From the NCBI GenBank assembly GCA_002077065.1, contig NAJO01000001.1:1550001-1614000 (forward strand): DNA of 64,000 nucleotides. The letters run 5' to 3'. Positions 43,430 through 54,033 of the stretch are shown here, in pieces. The translations under genes and the position numbers were made by a program. Origin of the DNA: Cryoendolithus antarcticus. Taxonomy: Eukaryota > Ascomycota > Dothideomycetes > Cladosporiales > Cladosporiaceae. Position 1 is the stretch's first letter, and each line of letters begins with the position of its first letter. Below the pieces are notes generated by a model. The model was given only the letters and a program-made list of their open reading frames with translations. It was not told the DNA's origin and searched no databases.

Positions 43430-46400
43430 GTGAGACCATACGACACACAAACCTTTCTGCCTGCTTGCCAAACCTCATTCTCAATGCCTGCTATGGCATC
43501 TGTGGTGGAGGGCAGTATGGGGAGTACTTCGTTGGACTTCTCACTGTTGCAGCAACAACTACTAGAGGTAAGTGCACAATATGTGACCTGTGCGTGTACG
43601 ACGCTACTGACGCAACTATCCCTGCAGCATCATCAACATGAACCTTCTTTGGCGGCCTCAGAACATCGATCTGCGAAGGCGCTTTTGCCTGAGGCGACCG
43701 TTGAGTCTGTCGATCATCAGGATGACACGGATGTACGCCGTCGGCGAGACGGTACCAACGCGGGTGGCGAAGAGATCGCAGAGACCCTAGATGTGGCCGA
43801 GACGACGATAATATCGCGTCTGCCACGCCTGATCGCCAGCTTGAGCGCGCCACCGACCGCAGATGTCGACAATATGGCAGCACATATCTCATCGCAGCGC
43901 TCATGGCGGACTATGAGGCGGGCCATCTCGCTACACGGCGACGAGTATGGCGATACGCAATCAGACTCGCAGATGGTACGGGACTTCACGGAGTCTATCT
44001 CGCACGCCAACGTCACTCCCAAGAAGGTGGTCTTCAACTACAGTGCAGACATATCGCCCGGGGAGAACACATATAACACTTTGGCCCATGTGGAGGCGGT
44101 AAACGACCTTGGCCAAGATGAGAGTGATCTCGTGGATCTTGAGAATGCACTGCCACTGCCAACTTCGCCTGGCGGCAGGTCGACAACTTCCGACATCGAG
44201 AAGGAGCTTCTTGAAGGGCCAGAAATACAATCACAGCTTGTTAGTGGCAGTGCCGTACCCGGAGACCGCTTCCCAAACACGCCTTCACTCGCTGGGCACA
44301 AGCGGCGCCGAAGCGGAGAGTTGCTGACCTCAGAGCCTGGGACTTCTAAGAAGACTCCCGGTTTCTCCCAGGTCTTTGGCTTCCAATCGAAAGTGCCTGC
44401 TATCTCCGCAACGCAACTTTTCGCGCAGACCCAAACGCCCTCCTCTCCTATGCCAAATGCTCCGCGATCTGATCCCGTGCTCCCGCGCCCATCGCCTGGG
44501 GTGGAGCAGCCACAGCTATACTCCTCGCCCGGGATGTTCAATTCATCGCCCGCCTTGATTATGCATCAGACATCAATATTCCGTGCGAATGAGCCGAGAG
44601 AACAATACACAAGTATGCGCGAGTCGCAGGAGCGGCGTGCTGCTCGTATACGGCGAGAGGAAGAGCTAAAGAGGCTGTATGCGCTCAATGGCAATGATGA
44701 AGAGTCAGAAGACGATCACGAGTATGATGCAGACACGCAGCAGCGAAGACTGGAGAGCAAGCGCTTACAGAGGGTCCTCAGCGACCAAGCGATGGCGAGC
44801 TGGAACGCATTAGGAGCCCCTATGCGACCCGGATCACGTCCTTCGTCAAGTAGGAGGACGACAGCCACTATTGACCTGGTCACGCCAGCGACAACGAGGA
44901 AGAACGTGCAATTTGACCTATCAGATGGTAAGAACGAGACGGACGAGGATCAGGAAGAGATTGGATTGCCGATTGAAGTTGAGGATGCACATGACGGGGA
45001 AGGGGTGCTTGATGAAGAGGAATATACAAGTGAGAATGGAGACGATGTATACGATGAGTTCGGGGAGACAGTCTTGAGAAGTCAGCGAGATCCCGATGAC
45101 ATTGATGACACTGACGTGCACATGGAGGAAGAACAGCCAATGGAGTTGTTTGAGGACGCGGCGTTGCAGAAGGGAGTGGGACGGGACAAGGAACGCTTGC
45201 AGCCTGTTGACGGGAATTACGTTCTGCCAGCGGCGACGGCAATCACGACCACACAGCTGTCAGCCATTGCTGACTCTCAACCTGACCGCCTGGCAAAGCC
45301 CCGTATGACACCTTCGGACGGACCCGCAGGCAGTGCACAAATCTCCTCCTTCGTGCCTGGGTCGCAGTATGCTGGCGCAGCGGAACAGTCTGGCTCTCAA
45401 AACCCATTGCGGATCCCGGACTCTACGAACAGGCCTGCTTCACCCCAGCTCGTCCTGTCGCGGAAGGCAAGTGATTCAAGCAAAGTTCCGTCTAGTCCGC
45501 CCGTCCTTACCAGTGGCCGCAAGATCGACTTTCCCGAGGCCGTGCATCCTCTTCTAGTGACGACACCCGCTCGACCAGTGACACGCGACCGTGCCAGTGA
45601 TGGTCTCACCGAGGTGCCCGAGAGCGACATGCCAGAAGCCGGCGACAGCGACGCAACAAAGGCCACATCGATCTTTGAGACTGCTGCAGAGACTAACGAT
45701 GTACACATGTTCTCCACAGCGCCAACCCATTTCTCATCGCAACCTACGCCAGTCAAGCCTAGTCTGAGCAAGCAGCTCTCCAGAACTTCTGCATCACAGC
45801 AAAGTAGCATGCCCACGCCCCTCAAGGCTGCGGGAGTACGCCGATTTGCGGATATCGTTGCCGATCCGTCCCCTGCTGGTGCCACGAGCGCTGTGGATTT
45901 CGAAGCTCTCATGGGTGATGTGTTTACTGCGGCTGATCAAGAGTACACCGATCTCCTGTCCAGTCCACGAGACGTGCAGCCTGCAAAGAAGCGGAAGCTG
46001 GCGCCTCGTATATCGTCAAGGAGGGCGACCAGGCAGCTGTCTGCGGTAATGGCAGGCGAGCAAGATGCCGGACCTCCCACCGCTGTGTCATCCGAGAAGT
46101 CAGTGACCGTGGCCGAGCACCAAATACAAGAACAGCACGGAACTCAGCCTACAGCGATTCCTCAGCCGCCGACATCTTCGTTGCTCTCCTCGCCACCTGC
46201 GTCAGCAGTACCCGTCCACACTTCAGCCGTTTCGTTGAGCGAAGCTCATACACTGCCAGCAAGCACGCCAGATGATAGTCGACCTCCTGGCACTCCCGAG
46301 AGCACGAGACGGCGCGAGCAAGAAGGCGCGAACGCAGCAAGCCAACTCTTGGCTCGGCGTGGCTCGCGGAACGGCAAAGTGACGAAGCTTAGTCGGGCTG

Positions 46401-48145
46401 GACGCAAGACTGCTGTTTCGCGCATGCTGAGTGAACAAGCAAACCCGCCAAAAGTATTCACGAGACCAATCGCGCCACATGCACCACCCGAGGCTCGTGA
46501 AGGGAGTGACAGTGATGGAACGAGGACCACCACCGGTGATACTGATACTATCGAGAACAACGACCTTGCAATGACCGACGTTCAGCCAGATACGAAGGAT
46601 TCTCCGAAAGCTGCGACGGTCGAGCTGCCAGCGGTACAGGTGCCTCATCGTGTCCTGGCCCTGTTCCGATTGGGCAAGTACAACGCATACTACCCTGGCA
46701 GGTGGTTGGAGTCAACGGCAGATGGAAGCACTCACCATGTACGCTTCGATGATCAGACTGAGCTGTGGGTAGACGCCCGAGAAGTTCGCGCACTCGACTT
46801 CAGGATCGGCGATACCGTCAAAGTGGACTTCACGGGGTTTGCTGGCAAGAGCTGGCTGGTTCAAGAGTACGGCCGGCTCCCGGTGTCGGCGAAGGATCGC
46901 GAGAACGGCACCGATATTTACGACCACGTCACACTGAAAGTTCAGTCGAGAGCAGCTACCCGCAACAGCATGGGTGCTAATGGCTCCTTGGCTGTGGGCG
47001 AAGGGAAGCTCGAGGAAATCCTGATTACCAACATCAAGTTACCTCACAGCTTGTTCTCTCAGCTTGACGCTCGAATGTTCACGCCACCGACATCCGAGGT
47101 CAGGATTCAGAACAGGCTGGGAACCCCTACGACAAGTGAGCACACCTCAGTGTCGACAACGCCGACATCTCGCTCACGTCGTACAGGCGTGTCAACATTG
47201 AAGTCTGCCGGTCTGCAGACTTCGCGGCTGCCAGAGGGCTCTGCTGCGTCCTCAATAGATCGTATCAGCATGGGCGTCTTCTCTGGCATGGCATTTGCTA
47301 TCTCATATGCTCACAACGAAGCTGAGAAGGCTGAGATCACGCGCCTCATCCGCCACCATGGCGGTCAGATACTCGAGGATGGCTTCGACGGACTGTTCGC
47401 TTCGCCTCTCCTAGATGAGCCCACGACACCATCGAAACGCTCTCCGAAGAAGCCGATGAGTACACCAGGATCAGCTCTGCGACTGAAGCCTGAATTCGCA
47501 GACCTTGGCTTCGTTGCTCTCATTGCAGATAAGCATAGTCGCAGAGCGAAGTACGTGCAGGCTCTGTCGCTTGGAATACCTACACTGCATGGCCGATGGG
47601 TGCTCGACAGTGTCGCACAGGCACCCAAAGCCGCGGAACCAATCTCTTGGTCTCGCTATCTACTTCCTGCTGGCGAGTCGGCCTATCTCAGCGGGGCCGT
47701 ACGCTCACGCACGCTCTCACCTTATGTAGCCAGCACTGCACGCTTCGCCGACACACTGATCGCACGCGACTTACTCCTTGACGGTGCTGGCGTGTTGCTT
47801 GTAACCTCCAAGAAGAGCAAGGCCACTTGGGAACGTCGTAGGACCTACGCTTTTCTGACTCTTGCCATTGGAGCTGGTCATGTGCAGCGCGTCAGCGATC
47901 TGAAAGAGGCCAAGGCACTGCTTGCTAGCGATCCCGGCAAGTGGAGCTGGGTATATGTCGACGATGAGAAAGTCAATGAAGCCGCTGAAGTGCTGTTCGG
48001 GAAGAGTGGAGTCAAGCGGAAGAGAGACGACATTGGTACGAAGAAGAAGGCGCAGGCAGTACTGAGTGCAGGTGCTGGTGTGGTAAGGGTTGTTGGCGAC
48101 GAGTTCGTTGTGCAGAGTCTGATCTTGGGCGGGCTCGTGGAGTAG
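43430..48145 (+). CDS. DNA-damage checkpoint mediator, Rad9/Crb2/53BP1-like
   Basis: The frame opens at 43430, but starts at 43484 (MPAM) or 43493 (MASVVEG) look better. A 60-nt phase-0 intron (43568-43627, GTAAGTG...CTGCAG) contains no stop; removing it gives 1533 aa from 43484. The long N-terminus is disordered and rich in SQ/TQ and SP/TP sites for checkpoint and CDK kinases. A Tudor domain (VLALFRLGKYNAYYPGRWLE, then DDQTELWVDAREVRALDFR) lies near residue 1073. BRCT repeats fill the C-terminus (GMAFAISYAHNEAEKAEITR, then LIRHHGGQILEDGFDG, and LSLGIPTLHGRWVLDSV). Known role: binds methylated and phosphorylated histones at breaks and recruits effector kinases. The Tudor-BRCT order fits Crb2/Rad9. 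Confidence 0.88.
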   Translation: MRPYDTQTFLPACQTSFSMPAMASVVEGSMGSTSLDFSLLQQQLLEVSAQYVTCACTTLLTQLSLQHHQHEPSLAASEHRSAKALLPEATVESVDHQDDTDVRRRRDGTNAGGEEIAETLDVAETTIISRLPRLIASLSAPPTADVDNMAAHISSQRSWRTMRRAISLHGDEYGDTQSDSQMVRDFTESISHANVTPKKVVFNYSADISPGENTYNTLAHVEAVNDLGQDESDLVDLENALPLPTSPGGRSTTSDIEKELLEGPEIQSQLVSGSAVPGDRFPNTPSLAGHKRRRSGELLTSEPGTSKKTPGFSQVFGFQSKVPAISATQLFAQTQTPSSPMPNAPRSDPVLPRPSPGVEQPQLYSSPGMFNSSPALIMHQTSIFRANEPREQYTSMRESQERRAARIRREEELKRLYALNGNDEESEDDHEYDADTQQRRLESKRLQRVLSDQAMASWNALGAPMRPGSRPSSSRRTTATIDLVTPATTRKNVQFDLSDGKNETDEDQEEIGLPIEVEDAHDGEGVLDEEEYTSENGDDVYDEFGETVLRSQRDPDDIDDTDVHMEEEQPMELFEDAALQKGVGRDKERLQPVDGNYVLPAATAITTTQLSAIADSQPDRLAKPRMTPSDGPAGSAQISSFVPGSQYAGAAEQSGSQNPLRIPDSTNRPASPQLVLSRKASDSSKVPSSPPVLTSGRKIDFPEAVHPLLVTTPARPVTRDRASDGLTEVPESDMPEAGDSDATKATSIFETAAETNDVHMFSTAPTHFSSQPTPVKPSLSKQLSRTSASQQSSMPTPLKAAGVRRFADIVADPSPAGATSAVDFEALMGDVFTAADQEYTDLLSSPRDVQPAKKRKLAPRISSRRATRQLSAVMAGEQDAGPPTAVSSEKSVTVAEHQIQEQHGTQPTAIPQPPTSSLLSSPPASAVPVHTSAVSLSEAHTLPASTPDDSRPPGTPESTRRREQEGANAASQLLARRGSRNGKVTKLSRAGRKTAVSRMLSEQANPPKVFTRPIAPHAPPEAREGSDSDGTRTTTGDTDTIENNDLAMTDVQPDTKDSPKAATVELPAVQVPHRVLALFRLGKYNAYYPGRWLESTADGSTHHVRFDDQTELWVDAREVRALDFRIGDTVKVDFTGFAGKSWLVQEYGRLPVSAKDRENGTDIYDHVTLKVQSRAATRNSMGANGSLAVGEGKLEEILITNIKLPHSLFSQLDARMFTPPTSEVRIQNRLGTPTTSEHTSVSTTPTSRSRRTGVSTLKSAGLQTSRLPEGSAASSIDRISMGVFSGMAFAISYAHNEAEKAEITRLIRHHGGQILEDGFDGLFASPLLDEPTTPSKRSPKKPMSTPGSALRLKPEFADLGFVALIADKHSRRAKYVQALSLGIPTLHGRWVLDSVAQAPKAAEPISWSRYLLPAGESAYLSGAVRSRTLSPYVASTARFADTLIARDLLLDGAGVLLVTSKKSKATWERRRTYAFLTLAIGAGHVQRVSDLKEAKALLASDPGKWSWVYVDDEKVNEAAEVLFGKSGVKRKRDDIGTKKKAQAVLSAGAGVVRVVGDEFVVQSLILGGLVE

Positions 48146-48415
48146 CAGGATCGCGAGGCAGTTGGCTGTAGCAGGAGTGACGATTGGGTATGTGATATAA
48201 TCAGCCGTATACCCATATAAGCTACGTTCAGAGTCAGAGTCATAGCTATGAACGTGATCGCCTCTACCGTGACACTACTACAGAGGGATCAGCTGGTAGC
48301 GCGAGTCATGTCGACTAACTTATTAGCGGACCACTTTGCTCCTCGCGCCACCTTCGCTCGTGCTCAAAATATCTTGAACCTCATCACTTGCATCCATAGA
48401 ACTTATGCATTGGCC

Positions 48416-49572
48416 TCATGTGGCTGATACGGCTGTCGGAAATGCTGGCTTCTCACACGCTTTCTGGACAACACTGTGAGACCGACGGGACTGCAGCGCG
48501 TTCGACGCCGGAGTCAGTAAGGGAGGCTCAGGCATCGGGAGCATTCGGTCTTCCTACCTCCACTGTGGAAGTGCCCATATGCGGTAGCAAGCATACGTGC
48601 GGATTGCGCAGAAGGCCAGGATGTAAGTTCGGCTCCTGCTGATAGACGTCCAGGCCAACTGACAAGACCGTGCCAGAGTCGAGAGCTTGTACCAGAGCAT
48701 CTTCGTCTAGGACACCTCCGAGAGCTGTGTTGACTATGATGATACCAGGCTTCATCTTGTTGAACTCTGCCGTCGATTCGATGTTCCTAGTCTTCGCCTG
48801 GAAGCTGTTATCAACATGTCATGTTGAACGCAACCTACTGCTCTATCTTACATTCAGCGGCAGATTCAAGCTCAGAACATCGCTTTGCGCTAAAAGCTCA
48901 TCGAAGCTCACATAGCGAGCACCATCCGCTTCACGCTCTGAGAGCTGATTGCGATTATGGTAGATCACCTGCATGCCAAAGCACTCGGCCTTCCGCTTCA
49001 GATTCCGGCCAATCCCGCCCATACCGAGGACACCTAGCACCTTCCCTTGCGGATCATGTCCTAGCAGTGGCGGAGGCACAGCGGACTTCCACTCTCCATT
49101 CCTGATGGCCATAATCCCATTGTTGAATCCCCTAAGCGTGGCAAGTATGAGAAAGATCGCTGCATCGGCAGTGGCGTCCTCGACGACATTCGGGCAATTA
49201 GAGACCTGGATTCCTCTTGCGCTACAAGCGGCGATGTCGATGCTATCATAGCCGGCACCATTATGGCAGATAAAGCGGACGCTCGCTGGTAGGGCGTTGA
49301 CGAGGGTGGAGTCGAATCTGCCAGCTTGAGCGAAGCTGGCGGGTGCGCGGTCCACGATGACGGTCACGTCGTCAAGAGTACCGTCTGTGCACTGGGTGAG
49401 GAAGTGCTCGCGATCGCCGGCGTCGGTCTTCGTCGTCGCGGCGACGGTGGAAAGAGCTTCCCACGTCGATGCAGTGCTATGACGCAAGTCAGGATATTTG
49501 CTCTCGATGATATGAAGGTAGATTATATTACTGATCTAGCTTGCCAAGCAGTAAGATCCTGCGACTGTCCAT
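48416..49572 (-). CDS. D-isomer-specific 2-hydroxyacid dehydrogenase (glyoxylate/hydroxypyruvate reductase type)
   Basis: Minus strand, four exons: 49572-49532, 49476-48852, 48797-48558 and a tentative 48490-48416; introns 55, 54 and 67 nt; 326 aa. The first exon supplies MDSRRILLLGKLD and splices in frame to HTASTWEALS, the usual N-terminal Rossmann strand. The NAD-binding motif is GVLGMGGIGRNL. Catalytic Glu lies in VGLDVYQQEPNLH and catalytic His in LLPHMGTST, and GYDSIDIAACSARGI is typical. Known reaction: NAD(P)H-dependent reduction of glyoxylate, hydroxypyruvate or related 2-keto acids. The last exon matches no homologue I know, so the C-terminal 24 residues are uncertain; unspliced, the frame ends at 48528. 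Confidence 0.85.
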
Positions 49573-50290
49573 ATTGTGATTGTTCACTACGTGTGTATCC
49601 CTTCAATTCGTCCAGCTATACGCCTCTTGCGTTCTGTGCGTCAGATCGAGCTCAGGCACCTAGACTTGCCCGCTGCAAAAGGCGGGCGATCATTGAACCG
49701 AGACGGTCGTTGCACGGTGCGGTCGTCGGCTGACTGCTTCCCGTGAAGGTGGAGTAATATCGGGGCATATGAATCTGATGACTATATACACAGATTGCGG
49801 TTCTTACTACTCTGCAGTATATGCCCTTGGCTTCGTACAGCACAGATGATGGCATAGTTTGATCTGCCTCGAGAGCAGACACTCCCTCATTGCGTGCCTG
49901 GCACAGGTCCAGCGACTATGGATACGTTACATGATTTCGCTTGCGGCCTCTGTCGCGCTTTGCCTCGTACCGGCGCAGAAGACAGTCCTCGTGCATTGAA
50001 CTTCAGCGCAGCAGTAGTGACTGCCTTATATCAACAAAAAGGTCGCTCTCTTGTGGTCACGTTGGACTTGTGCTTTACAGGCAATACGGCGGCGTCGCAG
50101 TCTAAAAGGTCGACTTCGCTATTGGCTCGATGCGCAGGTCTGTGCCGACGTATCGCGTGCAAGTGCCCATGAAGAAGTCGTGGAGGCGCTGTGGGTCGTC
50201 TTTTCGCGCGGCGCGCCCTGCTGGTCCATGCAGCTCAATGCAACGACGCTCTCATTCTGGTGCCTCAGCAGTGTGTCGTTTCCGCGATGA
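49573..50290. other. Intergenic between hydroxyacid dehydrogenase and PQ-loop genes
   Basis: 718 nt. No supported gene; small open frames only. The 3' end of the PQ-loop gene lies at its right side. Confidence 0.4.
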
Positions 50291-51510
50291 CTATGGCTCC
50301 CTTCCTCTGTCATCAGTATTTCGTCTTAGCGGTGCAGCCTCGCGAACCCCAGTCGATGGTGCGGCGTTATTGCGATACAGGAAGAATTGCACGAAGACTC
50401 CAGCGTCGAGGAACAGCGTACCCAGGCTCCCCACCAGCCAACTCAGGTTGATAAGTATGTATTTGCCGTACACTTGGCGTGCTTCTCCAGGTCTGCAATG
50501 GCTCTCGTGCCAATGACCGTGTCGGTGCCGACTGCAGATGGGTTCGAATGCAAAGATGCTGAGGACGTATGTCAAGTTGCCGATACAGGCGAAGAGGAAG
50601 AACAGGGCGTTCAGTCCGTCGGTGCTTTGACGGCGATAGTTGAGCAAAAGCTGCGGGATTCGGCTACCAAGGTACAGCACCGCACAGACGTAGCCGAAGA
50701 TCTGACCCATGAGATTGAAGTGCAGAGTACTGGCTTGCGAGTCTGCCTCCGTCTTTCCGTCAGAACTCCTTGACTCTGGCGCCGAGGGCGACAGATAATA
50801 GCCAGCGATCCCGGCTGCTATGACCATGACTATGGCTGTACTGTTGAACATGATTGCCTGAAGCCAACTTCGAGGTTGCGAAGATTTGATCACGTCTGTG
50901 GCAGTCACGTCGTGATGTTGCGGATGCAATGGCGTGACAGGGGAAAAGTGCGTAGGGTCCAGACTGGCGAGACGTTCGCGGAAAGAAGACACAGACCGAG
51001 TCCGGGAGCGGTCTGCATCGGCTGCTGTAAGAGGCTTAGCAATGCCGACTTCGACATGGCCAGGACGAAGACTACCTGCTTCCTGAAGTAGAGGTGATTC
51101 TTCTGTGGGCTCGGAGTCATCAACAGCGTTGTTCTTCTCCGGTCTGGGATCTCGAAGGGTGAAGCCACGGTAGTAGAAGCATTGGCCCAGCAGGACGATG
51201 TCCGCCAGGGTGTAGTATATCGCCAGTATGATCTAGTCAAATGTTAGTGGAGCCTATCCAAGCTAGAAGTAGGGGTACATACCATCGTCGGCAGTACGCC
51301 CTGCAGCACCGATCCCAAGATATTGAATACATCTCCAGCCAGCCAGATGATGACGAACTCGACACTCAAGCCATCAGCCGACGAACGCCTGAAGTTCTCA
51401 ATGATCTGCGGAGAGAAGACAACGACCCAGCATGCAATGCTGATTGAGCCACAGATGCCACTGAGGGCTTCGATGTCAAAGCCGTTGTAGTTCGCCGCAG
51501 GAGGGTACAT
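50291..51510 (-). CDS. PQ-loop repeat membrane transporter (Ypq-like)
   Basis: Two exons on the minus strand, 51510-51283 and 51232-50291, intron 50 nt (GTATGTA donor, TTGACTAG acceptor); 389 aa. Two PQ-loop repeats are present: WVVVFSPQIIENFRRSSADG near residue 30 and LYLGSRIPQLLLNYRRQSTD near residue 240, each with a Pro-Gln pair between helices; there are seven hydrophobic segments in all, e.g. AIMFNSTAIVMVIAAGIAGYY. A long polar loop with SP/TP sites joins the halves. Fungal relatives (Ypq1-3, Stm1) are vacuolar exporters of cationic amino acids; substrate here is inferred only by family. Likely vacuolar membrane. Confidence 0.88.
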
Positions 51511-52366
51511 GATCGCGATACGACGCGAAGCGCGTAGTGAAACTTCCGACAGTGGCTTCTAATGCTCTCACTCAACCAGCGGTTCACAACAACATGTAAG
51601 CAGAATGTGGCGCGGGCGACAACGCATGGTATATCATCGACATCTACTCATCAGAAGGCGGAAGAGTCACGAGACGGATGCCAGTTTTACTTCGCGACTG
51701 TTATGTAAGATCTCGAACTCTGTTGCGAGGTCAAGGCGTTGTGGGCCGTGCGTTAATAATGGAAACCACTTTGCCTTCATGTTCATCACCGTTGAGCTCA
51801 CATTGGCACCTACTTTTACACTGTGCCAACTTCTTGCTGAATCAATGGGGTATCATCACGCTGTGCCCCGAAACGGCATGCAATGCCTGCGAGAAGACGA
51901 CAGCGCTAGGCAACTCGTGCCAAGATCAGCCTTCAGACATGTCCTTTACTCGGAATTACCTATGGCGCGAGAACTAGATGGGCTAGATGGCAAGACTTCG
52001 CAGCCCCAGATGACTGATGCCGTTATGGCTGCGAATTCTCGTCGTGGCCAGGGAGAAGAGTCGTGGACACTACCACGCTAGAGCACTCCGCACCGTTTGA
52101 CAACGCCTGCGAGACCCTCATCGGACGAGATGCCTTGGCCCCTTCACTTGACCATCGAAGCTTCGCAGAAGTCATTGCATGTTGAAGAACATATTCACTT
52201 CTCCGCAAGGCATTGGCTGAAATGCTATGGGCCAACATCAATCTATCAGATGATCATCTGCCTTCCGGCCCTGATCGCATTTGCGAAGCAAGTATGCGCA
52301 AGTCGATCTTTCGCGACACGATGACGGATCTGCCAAGCTTTCTTTCAAGCAGGGTGAACGGCATGG
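51511..52366. other. Intergenic, PQ-loop to cyclotransferase-like gene
   Basis: 856 nt with no supported gene. A 158-codon frame at 51605-52081 overlaps other frames and has no domain. Confidence 0.4.
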
Positions 52367-53340
52367 TTACCAAAGGTAGCGTCGTGTCGATGCGTAGAAC
52401 TCATGACACCCAGAACGGATGGGCTTCATACTAGATGAAGTGATACGCTCTCGCCGTGCATCATCTGGTATGCTGATACTGCGGCTACCTGGGTCAGCCG
52501 ACCTCGACCGTCGCGGTTGGTGGAACACGTACTGTCGAGGTGGCGGTGAGATCCGCTCCGAGGAAGCGTTATGGTGTATCTGAGCTGGCTGCGCTGAGGG
52601 CCGCAACTGCAGCTTAATTGGCCTCCGCAAGATCGAAGCTTTTGGATCTGGCCATGCAGCAGCTTGTAGTACCGGCTGCGATCTGGGCCGACCATCTCGG
52701 AACACTGATTGAACCTGCCCTTTGCCTTTCAGTGAACGCTTCCGTTTCTGTGCTGCCACTTGCTCTGGGTGCATCGTCAAGCCATGTACCGCCGGGTAGA
52801 GATATGCTCCAAGGTAATGACGCGAGATGCCGAGTAGACCTGCATCCACCATGGCTGCTTTCATGCGGTCGACGAACTCTTCCCGGATGCATCCCTGCTG
52901 CACATGACGCGAATTGACATAGACTAGGGCATACACGGCTGTCTTGGAAGGCCGCTCTGCCGCATTCTTTTCATCCTGCTGCTGTTGAGCGAGGTATCTC
53001 GCCCTGGAAAGTCCTTCTTGCAGTTGGCGTGCCACATATGTTGTTTTCAGCAGCCCTTGAGGCAGGACCCTCGACACCATCAGCATTCTCTTCTTCTCAT
53101 AGAATCCTAAGCGCACACCCTCACTTCGATCTAGCGTCCTCTCGTCCGATTCATCGATGGAGAACAGGAGACCTTCTACACAGTCTGGTGGCGATTCCAC
53201 GACATTCGCCACGCCGCGCTCGTTGATCTGCCATCTTTAGCCGGTCAACATTGCGATACCTTTGTACAGGCTCGACGGACACCCGTCCGCCATCTGGGAC
53301 ATGCGAAGATTGCTTCCATAGGCGAAGTACAAGTTTCCTG
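52367..53340 (-). pseudogene. Gamma-glutamyl-cyclotransferase-like (GGCT/AIG2 fold) gene with in-frame TAA
   Basis: The minus-strand frame reads NLYFAYGSNLRMSQMADGC (GGCT signature YGSNL) and then LYKGIAMLTG, meets TAA at 53239-53237, and continues RWQINERGVANVVES and VEGLLFSIDESDERTLDRSE in the same frame to a stop at 52367. In homologues a Tyr-like residue stands at the stop position, so one base change (TAT/TAC to TAA) explains it. The Glu of DESDERTLDRSEG is the likely catalytic acid of the fold. GGCT enzymes release 5-oxoproline from gamma-glutamyl peptides. No ATG is seen just before NLYFAYG, so a first exon lies upstream or is lost. A Ser/Arg-rich tail of about 90 aa ends the ORF. Confidence 0.7.
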
Positions 53341-54033
53341 GGTCGATGCGACATCGTAGGGTCGAAGAAGTATGGTATCCAGCTGAGTGATCTAACGGAG
53401 TCGCGTTGGATCTGTTTATACATCAGATCTCGAATGATGAGGTATCGGATGGGAAGGCTGAGCTGGAGCAAACTTATGTGGCAAGGCTGCGCTTCAGCCT
53501 TGCACATCATACAGCCAATTGAGCCTTCAATGCTGACATACCCCGCCACACACTCGCCTATCATACACTGTTACGTAGAACACAATCTTCTTCGCAGCTG
53601 ATAGCGCGAGATCAAATCACAGCGTGCATTGCTGCCTTTGGCTTCCAATCTGGCGAGTGCTATTCCACTCGACGCAGACGAGAATAGAACGGGACGTTCT
53701 GCAACGAAAATGACCAACAAGTATGCCAACTGAGCTACTCTCACATCAAACTGGACCGCACCACCTATGTGCCACGGCGGTTGTTTTGGTCAAGTTGCCT
53801 GAGGCTAGGCATAGTATATACTCCAGCCAACCATGAGTTGGTGGCGTATCTAGCATTACTGGACTAGTCTTGGGTAAGGCACGAATCGCCAATTTCTATG
53901 CCGCATATCAAAGCGGCCTCAATCGCGGTTCTCGCACCAGCTCAGCCTTGCGTGGGTTGCGATGCATTTTACTTAACACAGTCTTGATCCTACACCATGT
54001 CACGCAACGAACTTTCCCTTGTCGACTCGGACC
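53341..54033. promoter_or_regulatory. Region between divergent cyclotransferase-like and amidoligase-like genes
   Basis: About 690 nt between the two divergent genes; it should hold both promoters and any missing 5' exon of the cyclotransferase-like gene. No motif is recognised. Confidence 0.35.

Noticed and set aside
53151..53564. A 137-codon minus-strand frame over the 5' part of the GGCT-like gene
   Set aside because: The neighbouring frame carries the YGSNL signature and continues across the TAA, so this frame is a shadow.
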